The notes under the pieces are model-generated. The model did not search any database. It was not told the origin of the DNA and was given only the letters and a program-made list of their open reading frames with translations. DNA of 64,000 nucleotides from Adiantum capillus-veneris. Its lineage: Eukaryota > Streptophyta > Polypodiopsida > Polypodiales > Pteridaceae. The position numbers and the translations under genes were made by a program. This document shows positions 25,326 to 36,839 of the stretch, in pieces. Within the stretch, counting starts at the first letter, position 1. Each line of letters opens with the position of its first letter. Where the stretch lies: positions 78,073,884 through 78,137,883 of the forward strand of contig CM043944.1 of the NCBI GenBank assembly GCA_014529385.2, given 5' to 3'.

Positions 25326-25690
25326 ACGACGTCAGTTTAGCCGTAGCTAGATAGCATTAGTTTAGGGTTTCTCATAGCTTATGTATCATGAGACGGATTT
25401 TATACGTCTTTTTGAACCATGTATATTATTACATTTGTCACCGCAATTCCTTTTGCCAATCAATTCTTTATGCCTATGATGTTGTACAATTGTCATTATT
25501 ACATTTGCCAATCAATTCAGTTTGTCTATGATGTGTACAATTGTCAATTTTGCAAACAATGTGTCTTGTGGGTGACTATTTTGGGTCTATTATTTACCTT
25601 TGCACTTTTTTTAAAAAGTGAATCAAGTACAATATGGTTGATGGGTGGCAGGGCATTCAATGCCCTGCCACCAAAAAAATATTCTCTCAG
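25326..25690. other. 3' region of the CACTA second gene
   Basis: AT-rich untranslated-like sequence after the stop at 25325, with a short direct repeat of TACAATTGTCA and ATTACATTTG words at about 25425-25555. No further gene. Confidence 0.6.
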
Positions 25691-25950
25691 GCGTCGCTAT
25701 AAGCGTCGCTATTTATGGCTCTGTAGCGTCGCTATATGCGTCGCTATACTCTTCTGTGAGAGCGTCGCTATCTGCGTCGCTATAGGCGTCGCTATATCCG
25801 TCGCTATATAGCGACGCTCATAGCGACGCCTATAGCGACGCAGAGAGCGACGCAGATAGCGACGCTCTCGTAGCGACGCTTTTAGCGACGGATATAGCGA
25901 CGCCGGGGGTTATAAAAACCCAGTGTATTTCCGTCGCTAAGAGCGTCACA
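25691..25950. repeat. 3' subterminal repeat block: eight direct plus eight inverted units forming a giant hairpin
   Basis: Between 25691 and 25904 there are eight CGTCGC-oriented units, then eight GCGACG-oriented units. The switch is at the perfect palindrome CGTCGCTATATAGCGACG (25799-25816). A further unit lies at 25932. Spacing is about 10-20 bases. The arms could pair over about 105 bases. The same core is used at the 5' end. This is consistent with a binding platform for the TNPA-like protein. Confidence 0.9.
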
Positions 25951-25961
25951 AGAGCACACAA

Positions 25962-25973
25962 CCTCTTGTAGTG
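25962..25973 (-). repeat. Right terminal inverted repeat of CACTA copy 2
   Basis: CCTCTTGTAGTG, followed by TAA at 25974-25976. Confidence 0.96.
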
Positions 25974-25976
25974 TAA

Positions 25977-26404
25977 GGAATTTTCTTTTAGAATTCAAAA
26001 AAATAAAGAAGCCTCTCTACTCTCGTTCGAACCTTTATACTAGACCTGGCCTCACGCCGCCATAGCTTTCGGGCCCGTCATGATCCCTCTCTCATCGTGA
26101 CTCGCACACACACACACAAACCCATTCATGGCTGCCGAATATGGCACGTAGAAAATGAAACACGACACACACACACGCTTGTCGCGTTGCCCGCTTGCAG
26201 AGCCCAAATAAGAAAAAGCTACTGCCAATCACTCTCGTCAACTTCACCTGCTCTCATTGGCTCGCTTACTGCCTGGCTTGGAGCTAGCAAAATGACACAC
26301 ACACTCGACTCCTCATGCACGCTATGGCCCACAACAAACTCAAAAGCAAGTGATATTTTAGTTGTCCGCCTGCAGTCGCTGAGCCTTTTTTGAGTCGGCT
26401 TGAC

Positions 26405-26443
<39 letters not shown>

Positions 26444-28528
26444 GCATGCGCGATCTGCTATACCGTAGTAGATTCCAAAGTGCCCTACACCTGGCACATG
26501 CTTGGCTTGGCGCAAGTAAATGCCCAGATTACCTCCCTTGCTTTCTCTCCTATCTCCTGAGTGTTGAGCCCACGAACTCTGCGATGCCAATTGAGATGCT
26601 ATTAGAATTTAACATTGCTAAAAGCAAGCCCACACACAACCACTGTTTCAAGCCGGGACTTGCCATTTCTCACCCACACATACAAGTTGACCATGGTATG
26701 CTCGTATGTCTCCTTTGTCAACAGGCAGATTTCAATTCTCTTGAACGCTGTGAATAAAACCTGCTACCCCTAAATCTGCAACTTGCTTGAATTCAACATT
26801 GCTCAACATCCACCATTGAGTCCTATGCATGGGCGGCATGAGCCTACTTATGCCTTAACAATTGATCGACTGAGCCAGTGAGCATGCATGATAATTTATT
26901 TCTAATGATCCAATCTCATACACTTGTGTTGGAAAAGTTGTTGCGCACTTTTATTAGCTTTGTAAGTTTTAATTCATCTGCTCATGCCCGCAAACCTCCA
27001 CACACACACCCATTCTGCAAGTTCTCCATGGTTCATTGCTAGCAAGCTGCAGGTGCTTTGCTTATGATACGTCTAGCCTGCTGATGCACCACACACGAAC
27101 ATACGCATTCTCATTGTTGAGTCTCGCATAACTGCACACACCTTACAACATGTCGAATGCGTCATACAACCTGTCGAATGGGCCCTCTCAACTGCAGCGG
27201 AAAACCTTTGGCTCGTTAGCAGCACATCGAGGACATTTGACTCCAGCAAAAAAAAAAAAAACCTATAAACTTTTCCTTTTTTGGATTCTCAAAGGGAGTG
27301 TTCTCGCACGTCTTTGACCTTCAAAGAAGGAAAGAGAATCTTGACTTGGCTATGAGTCGATCAAATGCAAATCACCATGATTCTTCATTAAGTTGACATA
27401 ATAGGACATGTTTGACCTTAAATATCTTATCTTGGCACTAAAGGCCAGTGAAATATTGCAAAAAATATCTTAAGTTGCTTCATTGAGATCACAACATGTT
27501 CATGTGGGATCAAATCACTCATGAGAAACATAAAAATGGACAAGTGACAATTTACGTATGCATACATTTGCTACAAAGAGCATCATGTGCATAACCAAAG
27601 GCACTTTTTTCCATTGGGTTTTTTCCCTTTAGCAAATTCAAGTATGCAAAACCCTAGCTTTAGGTTTTCATTAATGTTTTTCTTGTGTGTTTTTTTGTGT
27701 GGCTTTCAATAAATGGCATCTCATATTGGAAGCAATTAAAAAATGCTAAAAATGAAACAATGAAGCAAAAAAGTGTCAAGAAAAGGTAGCACAAATGCTA
27801 CTCGACACATGAAAATAAAATTTCTATGTTGTGTTGTGTCTTTGTGAGGCCTAGCGCCTTATTGGCACTTGGCAGACGAGGGGAATCACCTCGGCTCGCT
27901 TGGCCCTAAACCAATGCCCTGGGATGATAGGGGGTAGCCATCGCCTTGGTAGGCTAGCAGGATTTTGGAACACCTTCTTGAGTGTTCAAGGAGCCGAGAG
28001 TGGTACCTAGACTTGCCTTGGGGTGGTAGCCTTGTGTTCCGTTTTAATTTTTTCTATGAATGACAAGAAACAAAACTTCCATGTGCTTCAAAAAGCTTTG
28101 ACAATGTACTAATAGATTATGAGCTTTTTTATGGCCCATAGACATGATAGACTTGAATGGTTTATTAAGATTGGTCACATAGTTTTTAGGCTAGTAGGTT
28201 TATGAACTTGCATTAGCATAGGGTCATAATTGATTGCTTGTGTTTCATGCATAAAACTGAAATTTCAAGTGGTTTAATCTTCATGGTAGTTTGAGTGTTT
28301 TTTTGCTTTATGTTGTCTAGATTTTGACTATGATTCATCCATCTTTTGGAAGCAAAATATTCACTTTGCATGATTGTTCATTGTGCTTCATGTGTTATTC
28401 ATTCCTGTTGGCTTTTGATGCTCATTACTTGTTATTATCTTTTGCACCTCAACATTTCTTCCATGAACTTGCTTTCTACCATGTCACCGTTTTTTGCTTC
28501 ACCGATACACAAGGCGTGTGCCAAATTA
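25977..28528. other. LARD interior, right part
   Basis: No gag or pol and no recognisable gene. It contains many ACACAC words and a (CA)n tract at 26407-26440. Short open frames at 26219-26757 and 28324-28575 lack any domain. Confidence 0.7.
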
Positions 28529-28540
28529 GGAAGGGGGGAA
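28529..28540 (+). promoter_or_regulatory. Polypurine tract of the LARD
   Basis: GGAAGGGGGGAA directly before the TG of the right LTR. Confidence 0.85.
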
Positions 28541-29521
28541 TGTTAGCAGCGGCTAACACAGGCTACACCGGTTAATCTTTAAGTGGGAGATATGATATGG
28601 ATGTGACTCAATACTTCCCACTCACTTTTTATAAATCTTGGGCTCACTTGGAGTTCCAAAGTTGTATATGCTAGCTAGAGGCTCAAGCTTAAACCCATAG
28701 CAGAAGGGATTGTGGTGAAAGCCTTGAAAAGGAAACCTTTATGCAAGGAGGCTTCATTCTTGAGTATCCACTCTTGAGGATCCACTTTTGAGAGCTCCCT
28801 CTCTCTTGAGTATTCATTCTATGGCCTAGCCTTGAGCTTAATGTCCATGCTTAAGAGGCTAGTGCTAATCTATTTGTAATTAGAGTAAGCTCTTCTTGAT
28901 TAATCTAATTCCTCTTTTCTCATTAGTCTACTTCTTCTCTACATTTCATTATGTCATGAAGTAGTATTACGCTCTCATTATTCTAGACTTGAGAGAGGTA
29001 TGTTCTTCTTGCTATTAACCACTCCTATTCTTCCATAAGCATTTGATTTGTGAGATTTAGCATCACTAATTAGGTTGATTAAGTTGGGTTTTAATCTTGT
29101 AATTAGTGTATGTGCCCTATTGTTCGCTTGTGTGTAGATAGGTTTTATGAAACTCTTGCACCGTTCACTTCGTGTGTATAGCTATTGATGAAGTGCCGTG
29201 ATTGGCATGTGGTGATTGGAGAGGCCAACACCAATTGTAATTAGTGTGTACTTATCTCATTAGCGTGCTTGGGGTTTCTAGTCTATGGTAAGTCGGACTT
29301 TTGTAGACTTGATGTGTGTAGGAGTTGATTAGTAATTAGAGTAGGTTTAGAGTTAGTCTTGCCATGGCTAATCTCTACTTGCATTGGAGAGGTGATCTCT
29401 TGAATCCTCTATTTTTATTCATCCGATGCTCGTGCTTCCATGCCCTAGCCAGGTTGCCGATCCACGGATTTGATAATTTTGTGTGGGTTGCGATTAGGTT
29501 GTGCTACAACGTCTCCCAACA
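28541..29521 (+). repeat. LARD 3' LTR
   Basis: Starts TGTTAGCAGCGGCTAACA and ends CCCAACA. It differs from the left LTR at roughly one base in twenty by eye. It is followed at once by TTTGGCGCC, which looks like the start of a primer site rather than a target duplication. Confidence 0.9.
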
Positions 29522-29533
29522 TTTGGCGCCAAA
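29522..29533. repeat. Palindromic junction of two inverted LTRs
   Basis: TTTGGCGCCAAA separates the LTR ending at 29521 from the inverted LTR starting at 29534. Each half is the first nine bases of a TTTGGCGCC primer site, overlapping at GGCGCC. Confidence 0.85.
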
Positions 29534-30519
29534 TATTGGGAAGCATTGTAGCACCACCTAATCGCAACCCACACAAAATAATCAAATCCGTGGATTGGCA
29601 ACCGGACTAAGGCATGGAAGCACGAGCATCGGATGAATAGAAATAGAGGATTCAAGAGATCACCTCTCCAATGCAAGTAGAGATTAGCCATGGCAAAACT
29701 AACTCTAAACCTACTCTAATCTCTAATCAGTCAACTCCTACACACATCAAGTCCATCAAAGTCCGACTTACCATAGACTAGAAACCCTAAGCACATGAAT
29801 GAGATAAGCACACACTAATTACAATTGGTGTTGGCCTCTCCAATCACCACATGCCAATCACGGCACTTCATCAATAGCTACACACACGAAGTGAATGGTG
29901 CAAGAGTTTCATAAAACCTATCTATACACAAGCAAACAATAGGGCACACACAATAATTACAAGATTAAGACCCACCTTAATCAACCTAATTAGTGATGCT
30001 AAATCTCACAAATCGAATGCTTATAGAAGAATAGGAGTGGTTAATAGCAAGAATAACATACCTCTCTCAAGTCTAGAATAATGAGAGTGTAATACTACTT
30101 CATGACATAATGAAATGTAGAGAAGAAGTAGACTAATGAGAAAATAGGAATTAGATTAATCAAGAAGAGCTTACTCTATTTACAAATGGATTAGCACTAG
30201 CCTCTTAAGCATGGACATTAAGCTCAAGGCTGAGCCATAGAGTGAACACTCAAGAGAGAGGGAGCTCTCAAAAGTGGATCCTCAAGAGTGGATACTCAAG
30301 AATGAAGCCTCCTTGCATAAAGGCTTCCTTTTGAAGGCTTTCACCACAATCCCTTCTACCATGGGTTTAAGCTTGAGCCTCTAGCTAGCATATACAACTT
30401 TGGAACTCCAAGTGAGCCCAAAGACTTATACAAAGTGAGTGGGAAGTATTGAGTCACATCCATAGCATATCTCCCACTTGATGCATAACCGGTGTAGTCT
30501 GTGTTAGCCACTGCTAACA
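29534..30519 (-). repeat. Third LARD-family LTR, inverted
   Basis: On the minus strand it begins TGTTAGCAGTGGCTAACA at 30519 and ends CCCAATA at 29534, so the terminal CA has become TA. It is aligned over its full length with 28541-29521 in opposite orientation. The 39 bases beyond 30519 are not a purine tract, so it is the 5' type end of a minus-strand unit whose interior is gone. Confidence 0.9.
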
Positions 30520-30558
30520 CCTTGTCACTTCGAAAGGGAAGAGAGGAAACAAAGGAAG

Positions 30559-33364
30559 TGTTAGGAAATAGGACGTAGATAAATAGATAGTAGAGTAGCT
30601 TACTTAATGGAGAGAGGCATAATTTCACACATACGAGATTATAGAGTAGAGAGAGAGAGAGAATACACACGATATACGTGGTTCACCCAATGTGGACTAC
30701 ATCCACGGGAAAGCAGCAACTCAATAGCTTTAGTACTTCGAACAAGAAGTAGGTTACAAAGGGATTATACCCTTAATAGATCTCCCACCTTGCTTCACTC
30801 TCACTACAAAATGTGTGTAGAAAAGGCCTCCTTTAATATGCCAAAAGAGCTACCCTTTCTCATGAGAGGCAACCGTGTGTACCCGCCCTTGTGTAGACAA
30901 GTTCAAGTTGGACTCTCCAATGCGTCCATGTGTGACCACCTTTTAGAAGACAAATCCGCCTTCAATTTGGTCATCGGCCACCGGCCATTAACTTTCGTCC
31001 ACCAGCCACCGTCCATTGACTACCAACCACCGTCCGTTGACTTACGTCCACTAGCTACAAGCCATTGACTACCGACCATCGGCCATTGATTTGCGTCCAC
31101 CAGCCATTTACTATCGACCACCAACCAACCGACTGACCATTTTTGGATCACTTTTTGACCGTCGTCCGATCATAATATTCCGGCAAAAAAGAATATTTCC
31201 GCAAAGCCAGTCTCAAGTTTTTCGACGAGTGATTTTTCTCACATTATCGAGAATTTGCGGTCATGCCAAGAAAGCACCGGGCTTTTCGCTGTGAGAGTTT
31301 GTGAGAGAACTCCAAAAAATTATATGAAGCTGTTAAACCATAGATGCGATGAAGTCTAGGGTTTGGAAGGAAGTGCAATCAAAGAAGCCCCACTCTTTCT
31401 CTCTGTAGTCTCACACACAAAGAAATAACACAAAAGAGAATATCAAAACAACACAAAGATAAAAACATCAAGGCTATGGTTCATATCGTATCATGGGTAA
31501 TATGAAAGGTTTAATAGATGAGTTAATGGAATTCAATCTTTGCCGACCAAACAGGCTACGAATTGTTCTTTGGAATTGTAGTTTTGTGCTTACCATTATA
31601 TATATGTTTTGTCTAGTGATTGGGATTAATTGTGTGTACAAATCCTCTTGGTTCATAGCAAGATAACTATACTTACGTCAAAAGAAAAGTTATAGTCTAT
31701 AAGAGGTAGTATGATGGGATCCGGTGAAAGAAGTATTTCATTGAGCCTTTCTGGGTGAAAGAGAAACACTATACGTTGTTGAAAGTGTATTTTACGGCTA
31801 ATCCATACATTAATTCTAATAGATCCCACAGAGTAGAAGCGATAGAAATTCTCATCATGTGGATTATTCATCTAGGATAACTCTAGTATGTACAAAATGT
31901 AGATATGAGAGAAGAGAATTTTCCTCCCAATCCCTATTCTTGCTCGTAGGCAATAAGGATACTACGGGGAGAGATAGACCTATAGCAAAGAGAACCTAGA
32001 ATTTATAGAGAGAATGAATTTCTAAGAGTGAGAGAGATAGGTTTGGTTAGAGAGGGAGATGAGATTAGAGATATATGTTGGATCAGAGGTGAAAAAGAAA
32101 ACAACAAGAAATCAATAAAATATCAAAGTAGAATACATCTTACTTGACAAACCCTTCGGGAGTTATTCACCATTTTTGATGGAGAGAGAAGAAGAGGGAA
32201 GACTTCAAGCCTTGATTGATGCACAAGTTCAAGTTCTTCTTTGATTAGAGCTTATCTTCTAAGGATAGCTTACAAGAATGTCTAGTCTTCCTTTAGGAGT
32301 AAGTGTAGGCTTAGGCTTATGTTTATGGCTAAGTACAATTAGGCATTACGACTCGCACTCCCTCACGAATTCCGCTCATCAATGGCTTGAACGGCTTGAA
32401 TGGCTTGAATGGTTTTCAAGGAAGAAGAGGTCCCCTTTTATAGGTGAAGGGAACCCCCAAGGGTTTACACAAGAAGGAGAAGAGCCAGTGTGAACAGGAA
32501 CTGACAAAGTTTGAAATGAGCTATCCCTGCATGATGTGGGCAGACCAGGGTCTAGTATTTTGATCGTATCTCCTCAAACCTGGCTCTAAATAAAAAAGTA
32601 AAATTATGGGCAAAAAATTCAGCTTATTATCTACAACTCTCATTTTATATACTCTTTCCAATTCGGATTGGAACCTTGTGTAAAAAACTCATCAAAATAG
32701 CACATAGTTTTGGCAAAAAAATTCTTCTTGTGGTCCCCTTAGCCTAAACTTTTATTTGATTCCAATGGATACCTCATGCCATATGAAAGCATGACATTGA
32801 TCCTTGACAAATTTTTGTAATCATGCTTGCAATAATGCATTAAAATAGGTGTATCTTTGAAAATCATGCCTCCTAGTGTCCCACTAGGATTTGATTCCTC
32901 CTAGTAGCTATTTAAAAGAAATATAAGAAAAATATAAAAAATACATAGAGAATATATATATAATGGAAATTACCCTAGATATAGAATCTAGCTAGGGTGT
33001 GAGATAATAACGAGATAGTAGAAAGAAAAAATCAATGCTTTTTGCCCCAAGTTAAAGAGGTGGAGCTATTGACGCTTTTGCCATAGTACTTTTTGATGGT
33101 AAAGTAAGAATATGTTACCCTTGAGATAAATAATAGGATGAGATAGAAAGCTTATTATTATACTTAGATATGCATATGTACATTATGGGAAATATAATTA
33201 TGTATCTAAAAAGTTGCAAGATAGATCTTGTAGCATGCGTTCCCACTATGTACGTGTCACAACACGACAATGCACGATGACTTGTCCTCATAATGGGGGC
33301 CTTATAAATGTGCGTTTTCAATACTAAAATTTACAAGGAATAAATCAAGCTCCATACTTAACAA
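30559..33364 (-). repeat. Probable 3' LTR region of a copia element (boundaries tentative)
   Basis: A purine tract (AAGTGGGAGAT on the minus strand) ends at 33365, followed by TGTTTAAGTATGG, a good LTR start. At the other end the minus strand reads through a typical copia LTR tail (GTGGATGTAGTCCACATTGG, GTGAACCACG) to CCTAACA at 30559. The implied 2.8-kb length is long for copia, so internal insertions are likely. Three copies of a ~49-bp Pro/His-coding-like unit (words CGGCCATTGA, CGTCCACCAGCC) lie at 30982-31125, and two diverged ~185-bp units at about 31474-31870. Confidence 0.45.
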
Positions 33365-33379
33365 TCTCCCACTTTGAGA
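33365..33379 (-). promoter_or_regulatory. Polypurine tract of the copia remnant
   Basis: Minus strand CTCAAAGTGGGAGAT, 45 bases past the end of the RNase H frame, the usual place in copia elements. Confidence 0.75.
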
Positions 33380-33423
33380 TTGGTCTCCACACCAAACCTG
33401 TGACTGCTTTCCATCCTGGCTTC

Positions 33424-34990
33424 TTATCCTTGAATGCCAATTGAAGATGAGCAAAAGCTCAACTTCTCCTTGTTGACTACCTTTGTAAACATGTCTGCAG
33501 GATTTTCACTTGTGTGCACCTTCCCTAGCTTTAGCTGTCCCTCTTCGAAAAGAGTGCGTATGAAGTGATATCTCACCTCAATGTGCTTTGTCCTTGAGTG
33601 AAAGGATGAATTCTTTGCAAGATAAATGGCGTTTTGAGTGTCACTGTACAAGACACAATTGTCTTCCTTATATCCCAAGCTCCTCTAAGAATCCGTGAAG
33701 CCACATAATCTTTTTGCTTATCTCTGTCACTGTTACATAATCTGCTTTCGTGGTAGAAAGTGAGACCACTTTCTGCAGCTTTGAAGCCCAGCTTATTGCT
33801 ATGTCTCCAACTATAAAAACATAGCCAGTAGTGCTCCTTCGAGTATCTTTGTCACCTACCATATCTGCATCAGCATACCCTTGCAAGAAAATATCAGTGC
33901 CTCCAAAATACAAAGAATTTGTTTTCATCCCTTTTCGATACCGAAGTATCCACTTCATAGCTTTCCAGGGCTTTTTACCTGGATTTTTCATGAATATACT
34001 TACAACTCCCACTACATGTGCAATGTTTGGCTTTTTCCAGACCATAGCATACATTAGAGAACCTATCACTGCAACATATGGAACTTTAGACATATAAGCT
34101 ATCTCCTCTTGTGTCTTTGGACACATATCCTTGATTAGTTTAAAGTGACTAGCCAAAGGTGTAGAAACCGATTTTGCATCTTGCATCACAAACCTTTCTA
34201 GTACCTTCTTGATGTAATCCTCTTGGGATAGCTTTACTATCTTTTTCGTCCTGTCCCTTGATATCTTCATACCAAGTATCCATTTTGTGGCACCTAAATC
34301 TTTCATTGAAAAAGATTTAGACAGATCCTGTATGTTAGAACTTATATTAACATGTCATCAACATACAACATTAAAATGATGAAATTCCCATCTCCCAAAT
34401 TCTTTTTGTAGATGCAATGATTTGAGTTGTATCTTCTGAATCCATGATCCAACATCCATCAATCAAACTTCAAGTACCACTTTCTTGATACTTGCTTAAA
34501 ACCATACAAGCTCTTCTTTAATTTGCAAACCAGTTTCTCCTTACCTTTTACTTCATATCCCTTTGGTTGAAGCATGTAAATTTCCTCCGGTAAGTCACCG
34601 TGAGGGAATGCTATATATACATCCATATGCCCAAGATTTAAATCATGAGCAACCATAAGGCTTAAGAAAAGCTTAATTGAGTTCATTTTTACAACAAGAG
34701 AAAATATTTCATTAAAGTCAATACCTTCCTTTTGAGAAAACCCTTTTACCACAAGCTTGAACTTGTACCTTTTCTTCCAACCTTCTTCTTCCTTCAGCTT
34801 ATTCATCCATTTGTTCTCCAATGCCCACTTATCTTTAGGCAACTCAACCAATTCTTATGTTTCATTGTGATGTAATGAGTCCATCTCCACTTGCACGCTT
34901 TTCATCCATTATTCTTTGGATTCGTGTTGGATAGCTCTTCATATGATTCCGGCTCTCCAGAATCTGAGACCAAGAGATGGTTGAAGGAAG
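33424..34990 (-). pseudogene. Ty1/copia pol relic: reverse transcriptase and RNase H
   Basis: Read leftward: ELPKDKWALENKWMNKLKEE opens the copia RT (34459-34851) with HMDVYIAFPHGDLPEEIYM and LKKSLYGFKQVSRKWY. After a gap of about 150 bases with disrupted frame, which should hold the YVDD region, the match resumes at 34306 (LGATKWILGMKI, VPYVAVIGSLMYAM, GYADADMVGDKDTRRSTTGY). It ends in RNase H (33424-33678: LYSDTQNAIYLAKN, RTKHIEVRYHFIR, PADMFTK). Two frame breaks and truncation of integrase and gag upstream show it is dead. The orientation fits the purine tract and LTR to its left. Confidence 0.9.
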
Positions 34991-35032
34991 GAAGTCATCT
35001 TCATCTGAATCTTCACCTTCAAAATTTGAATT

Positions 35033-35903
35033 CTATTTGGATTTCTTCTTCTTTCCCTTCTTTTTTTCACTAGTCACATACATTCTTTCAGCTCTCATTG
35101 CTACATCTACCAAATTCCCAAAGTCCCGTGGTTGAGTGAGAGGTGCATGCATTGCAACTACACTTTTAAGTTGCTTCTTGAGCCCTCTACAGAAGTGATC
35201 CCCTACTTGCTCCCAGGATGGTCTTTGGTTGGCTTGTAATCTGTTCATCAGATTCCTAAATTGTTGTGCATAATCCTCCACCAATAAAATTTTTCGTTTA
35301 ATTATCATGATTTTCTTCAAGACATCTTTAGGTGTTTTCTCTGCCCTAAATTTGGCCAAATATTTTTTTTTCAAATTGTCATAGTCTGCAAAGAACACAC
35401 TGCCATATTGCATAAACCAAGCCATAGCCTTCCCCTGCAAAGTTGTTGCAAAATGTTCCTTTTTAATTTTATCATTGTGTAACACATCATACCTACTCAC
35501 AGACCACCTAGTCTCAAATTGACCCACATGATTGTTAGCATCCATGGGATTTTTTCCCATTGAACTTTGTTGCCCCTACTTTAGGATTGGGTGATGGTTG
35601 AGCCATCACTTGTGGTTGAGGGAGTGGTTGGTTCCCTAATGGGTTAAATGTGACTGATGGTAATGGAGGTAAGTGAAATTGGGGTTGCTGGAACCTCAAT
35701 TGTCTCCTTGCTTTCAAGAATTGATGAGCTTCTTGAATTCCAACTAATTGGTGAATTGCTCTAATAGGAGCTTCTGGCGTTTCTCCCTGCTCTTCTGGCC
35801 TAGGTGAAGAATTCCCTCTTGCAACCTGCTCTTGGCTTTCACTTTTATGGCTGGATTCCTGTGACTCTATCCCCTTGACTATTGATGGCAGCCCTCTGAT
35901 CAC
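35033..35903 (-). pseudogene. Retrotransposon gag relic (gypsy, Retrotrans_gag type)
   Basis: The first frame (35535-35903) is Gln/Pro-rich and ends in FNGK. The match continues in another frame at 35560 (NPMDANNHVGQFETRW, TLQGKAMAWFMQYGS, LKKKYLAKFRAEKTPKDVL, VEDYAQQFRNLMNRL), the Retrotrans_gag fold, ending in a Lys-rich tail at 35033. One frameshift is visible near 35540-35560. No zinc knuckle remains. It abuts the copia pol relic, which belongs to another superfamily, so the two are joined by truncation or insertion near 34980-35030. Confidence 0.85.
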
Positions 35904-35947
35904 TCCTACCTCAGGAATATTGATTTATGAATCTCCCATTGATCTCT

Positions 35948-36127
35948 GCATTTGGGCATCCAACCAAGAATCACATCTTCTCTTTTGAAATTTGGTACCA
36001 TATGTAAAATTGGTGGCTAGTCCTTTGGTCCACTCATGCATTTGGGCATCCAATCAAGAATCCCATCTTCTCTTTTTAAATCTGATACCATATGTAGAAA
36101 CTGGTGGCTAGTCCCCTGACCCACTCG
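35948..36127. repeat. 90-bp tandem duplication spanning a primer site
   Basis: Two units, each starting GCATTTGGGCATCCAA, at 35948-36037 and 36038-36127. Both contain a minus-strand TGGTA(C/T)CA(A/G)ATTT word, so the primer-site region itself is duplicated. Confidence 0.8.
36071..36090 (-). promoter_or_regulatory. Probable primer binding site (tRNA-Met type) of the gag-bearing element
   Basis: Minus strand TGGTATCAGATTT ends at 36090, just left of CTACA (ending at 36093), the likely end of a minus-strand 5' LTR. The gag relic follows 170 bases downstream. The LTR start is not fixed; TGTAATTGGACTGG at about 36514 is one candidate. Confidence 0.5.
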
Positions 36128-36839
36128 TGCATTTCTTCTCCCTTCCCTACTTCTTTGGGCCCTTAAATATTCAATAACCTGCCTTCTATAGGAGAAAGTC
36201 TGGTAATTGGGAGCATTGCAGGCCCCAAAAGGTAGTATAGAGAAGCTCCAATACTTATGGATTCTCAAAGCAATATCCAAGTTCAGGTCTTGCAGGATTG
36301 AATCAAGGTATTCTTCCAAGAAAGTATTGTTGCACTTCTCCCTTTCTTCCTCATCAATTGTTTAATGGAAAAAATCCTTTAGAAACTTGCTAAGTTCATT
36401 CTCCATTTAGCCCCAATTAATTCCATTGCCCGAATGGCGAGCTAAATACTCTCCATAATTAGTAGGATCGCCAAGTGTTATTGGGGTCATGGGAATGTAC
36501 CAGTCCAATTACATACTTCAACTTTGAGTACATTACACACAGAATTCAAGAATTCATATTATTCACGCACCAAAACAGAATCAAGAAATACACAGGCTAC
36601 TTCTCCATAATTGAACACTATTAACTCATGAATACCATGAAAACACATTACACGAGGCTTCAATCTTTTCTCCTTCATTCATACAGCATGCCAAAACGTT
36701 ACAACTTCTTGGGATAACCCACGATCCCTGATTTGAAGAGATTCTCCCTTTTTTTCATTACAAAATGACTAAATAATGCCTGAATCTACAAACACTTAAC
36801 CAAAGGTAAGAAAAATACTGAATATGGCTTTAACACTCC

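Larger units (their letters stand above)
18279..25973 (+). mobile_element. Complete CACTA (En/Spm) transposon, copy 2 (7,695 bp)
   Basis: Bounded by perfect 12-bp inverted termini, CACTACAAGAGG and its inverse, with TAA duplications on both sides. It contains, left to right, subterminal repeats, a microsatellite leader, a captured HMA-domain fragment, a tnp2 transposase gene with in-frame stops, a second gene of the plant En/Spm (TNPA-like) type that looks intact, and a dense inverted subterminal repeat block. It is inserted in the LARD interior, so it is younger than that element. Both tnp2 copies in this window carry stops, so transposase was probably supplied by another copy. Confidence 0.96.
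15314..29521 (+). mobile_element. Gypsy-type LARD (long LTR element without coding capacity) carrying a nested CACTA element
   Basis: Two direct LTRs of about 975 bp bound it (15314-16284 and 28541-29521). A TGGCACCGTTGTCGGGGATC primer site follows the left LTR and an AAGGGGGGAA tract precedes the right one. The primer site is the tRNA-Asp-like type common in Athila/Tat gypsy elements. Without the nested CACTA element (18279-25973) the interior is about 4.6 kb and has no gag or pol, so it is LARD-like. The expected target duplication is absent: CCTCT precedes the left LTR and TTTGG follows the right one. The right LTR instead runs into an inverted LTR. Confidence 0.82.

Noticed and set aside
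29364-29691. Two nearly identical 65-residue frames on opposite strands
   Set aside because: They are the mirrored ends of two inverted LTRs read through the palindrome, not a gene.
15309-30524. A target duplication bracketing the entire LTR1 to LTR3 structure
   Set aside because: CCTCT precedes 15314 and CCTTG follows 30519. Only three of five positions match, which is not convincing.
31474-31871. Two tandem minus-strand frames that resemble each other
   Set aside because: They read as a diverged ~185-bp tandem repeat in the copia LTR region. I briefly considered organellar DNA but could match no organelle gene.
32278-32493. 71-residue plus-strand frame
   Set aside because: Lies in the likely copia LTR region, with no domain and low-complexity Leu/Glu/Trp content.
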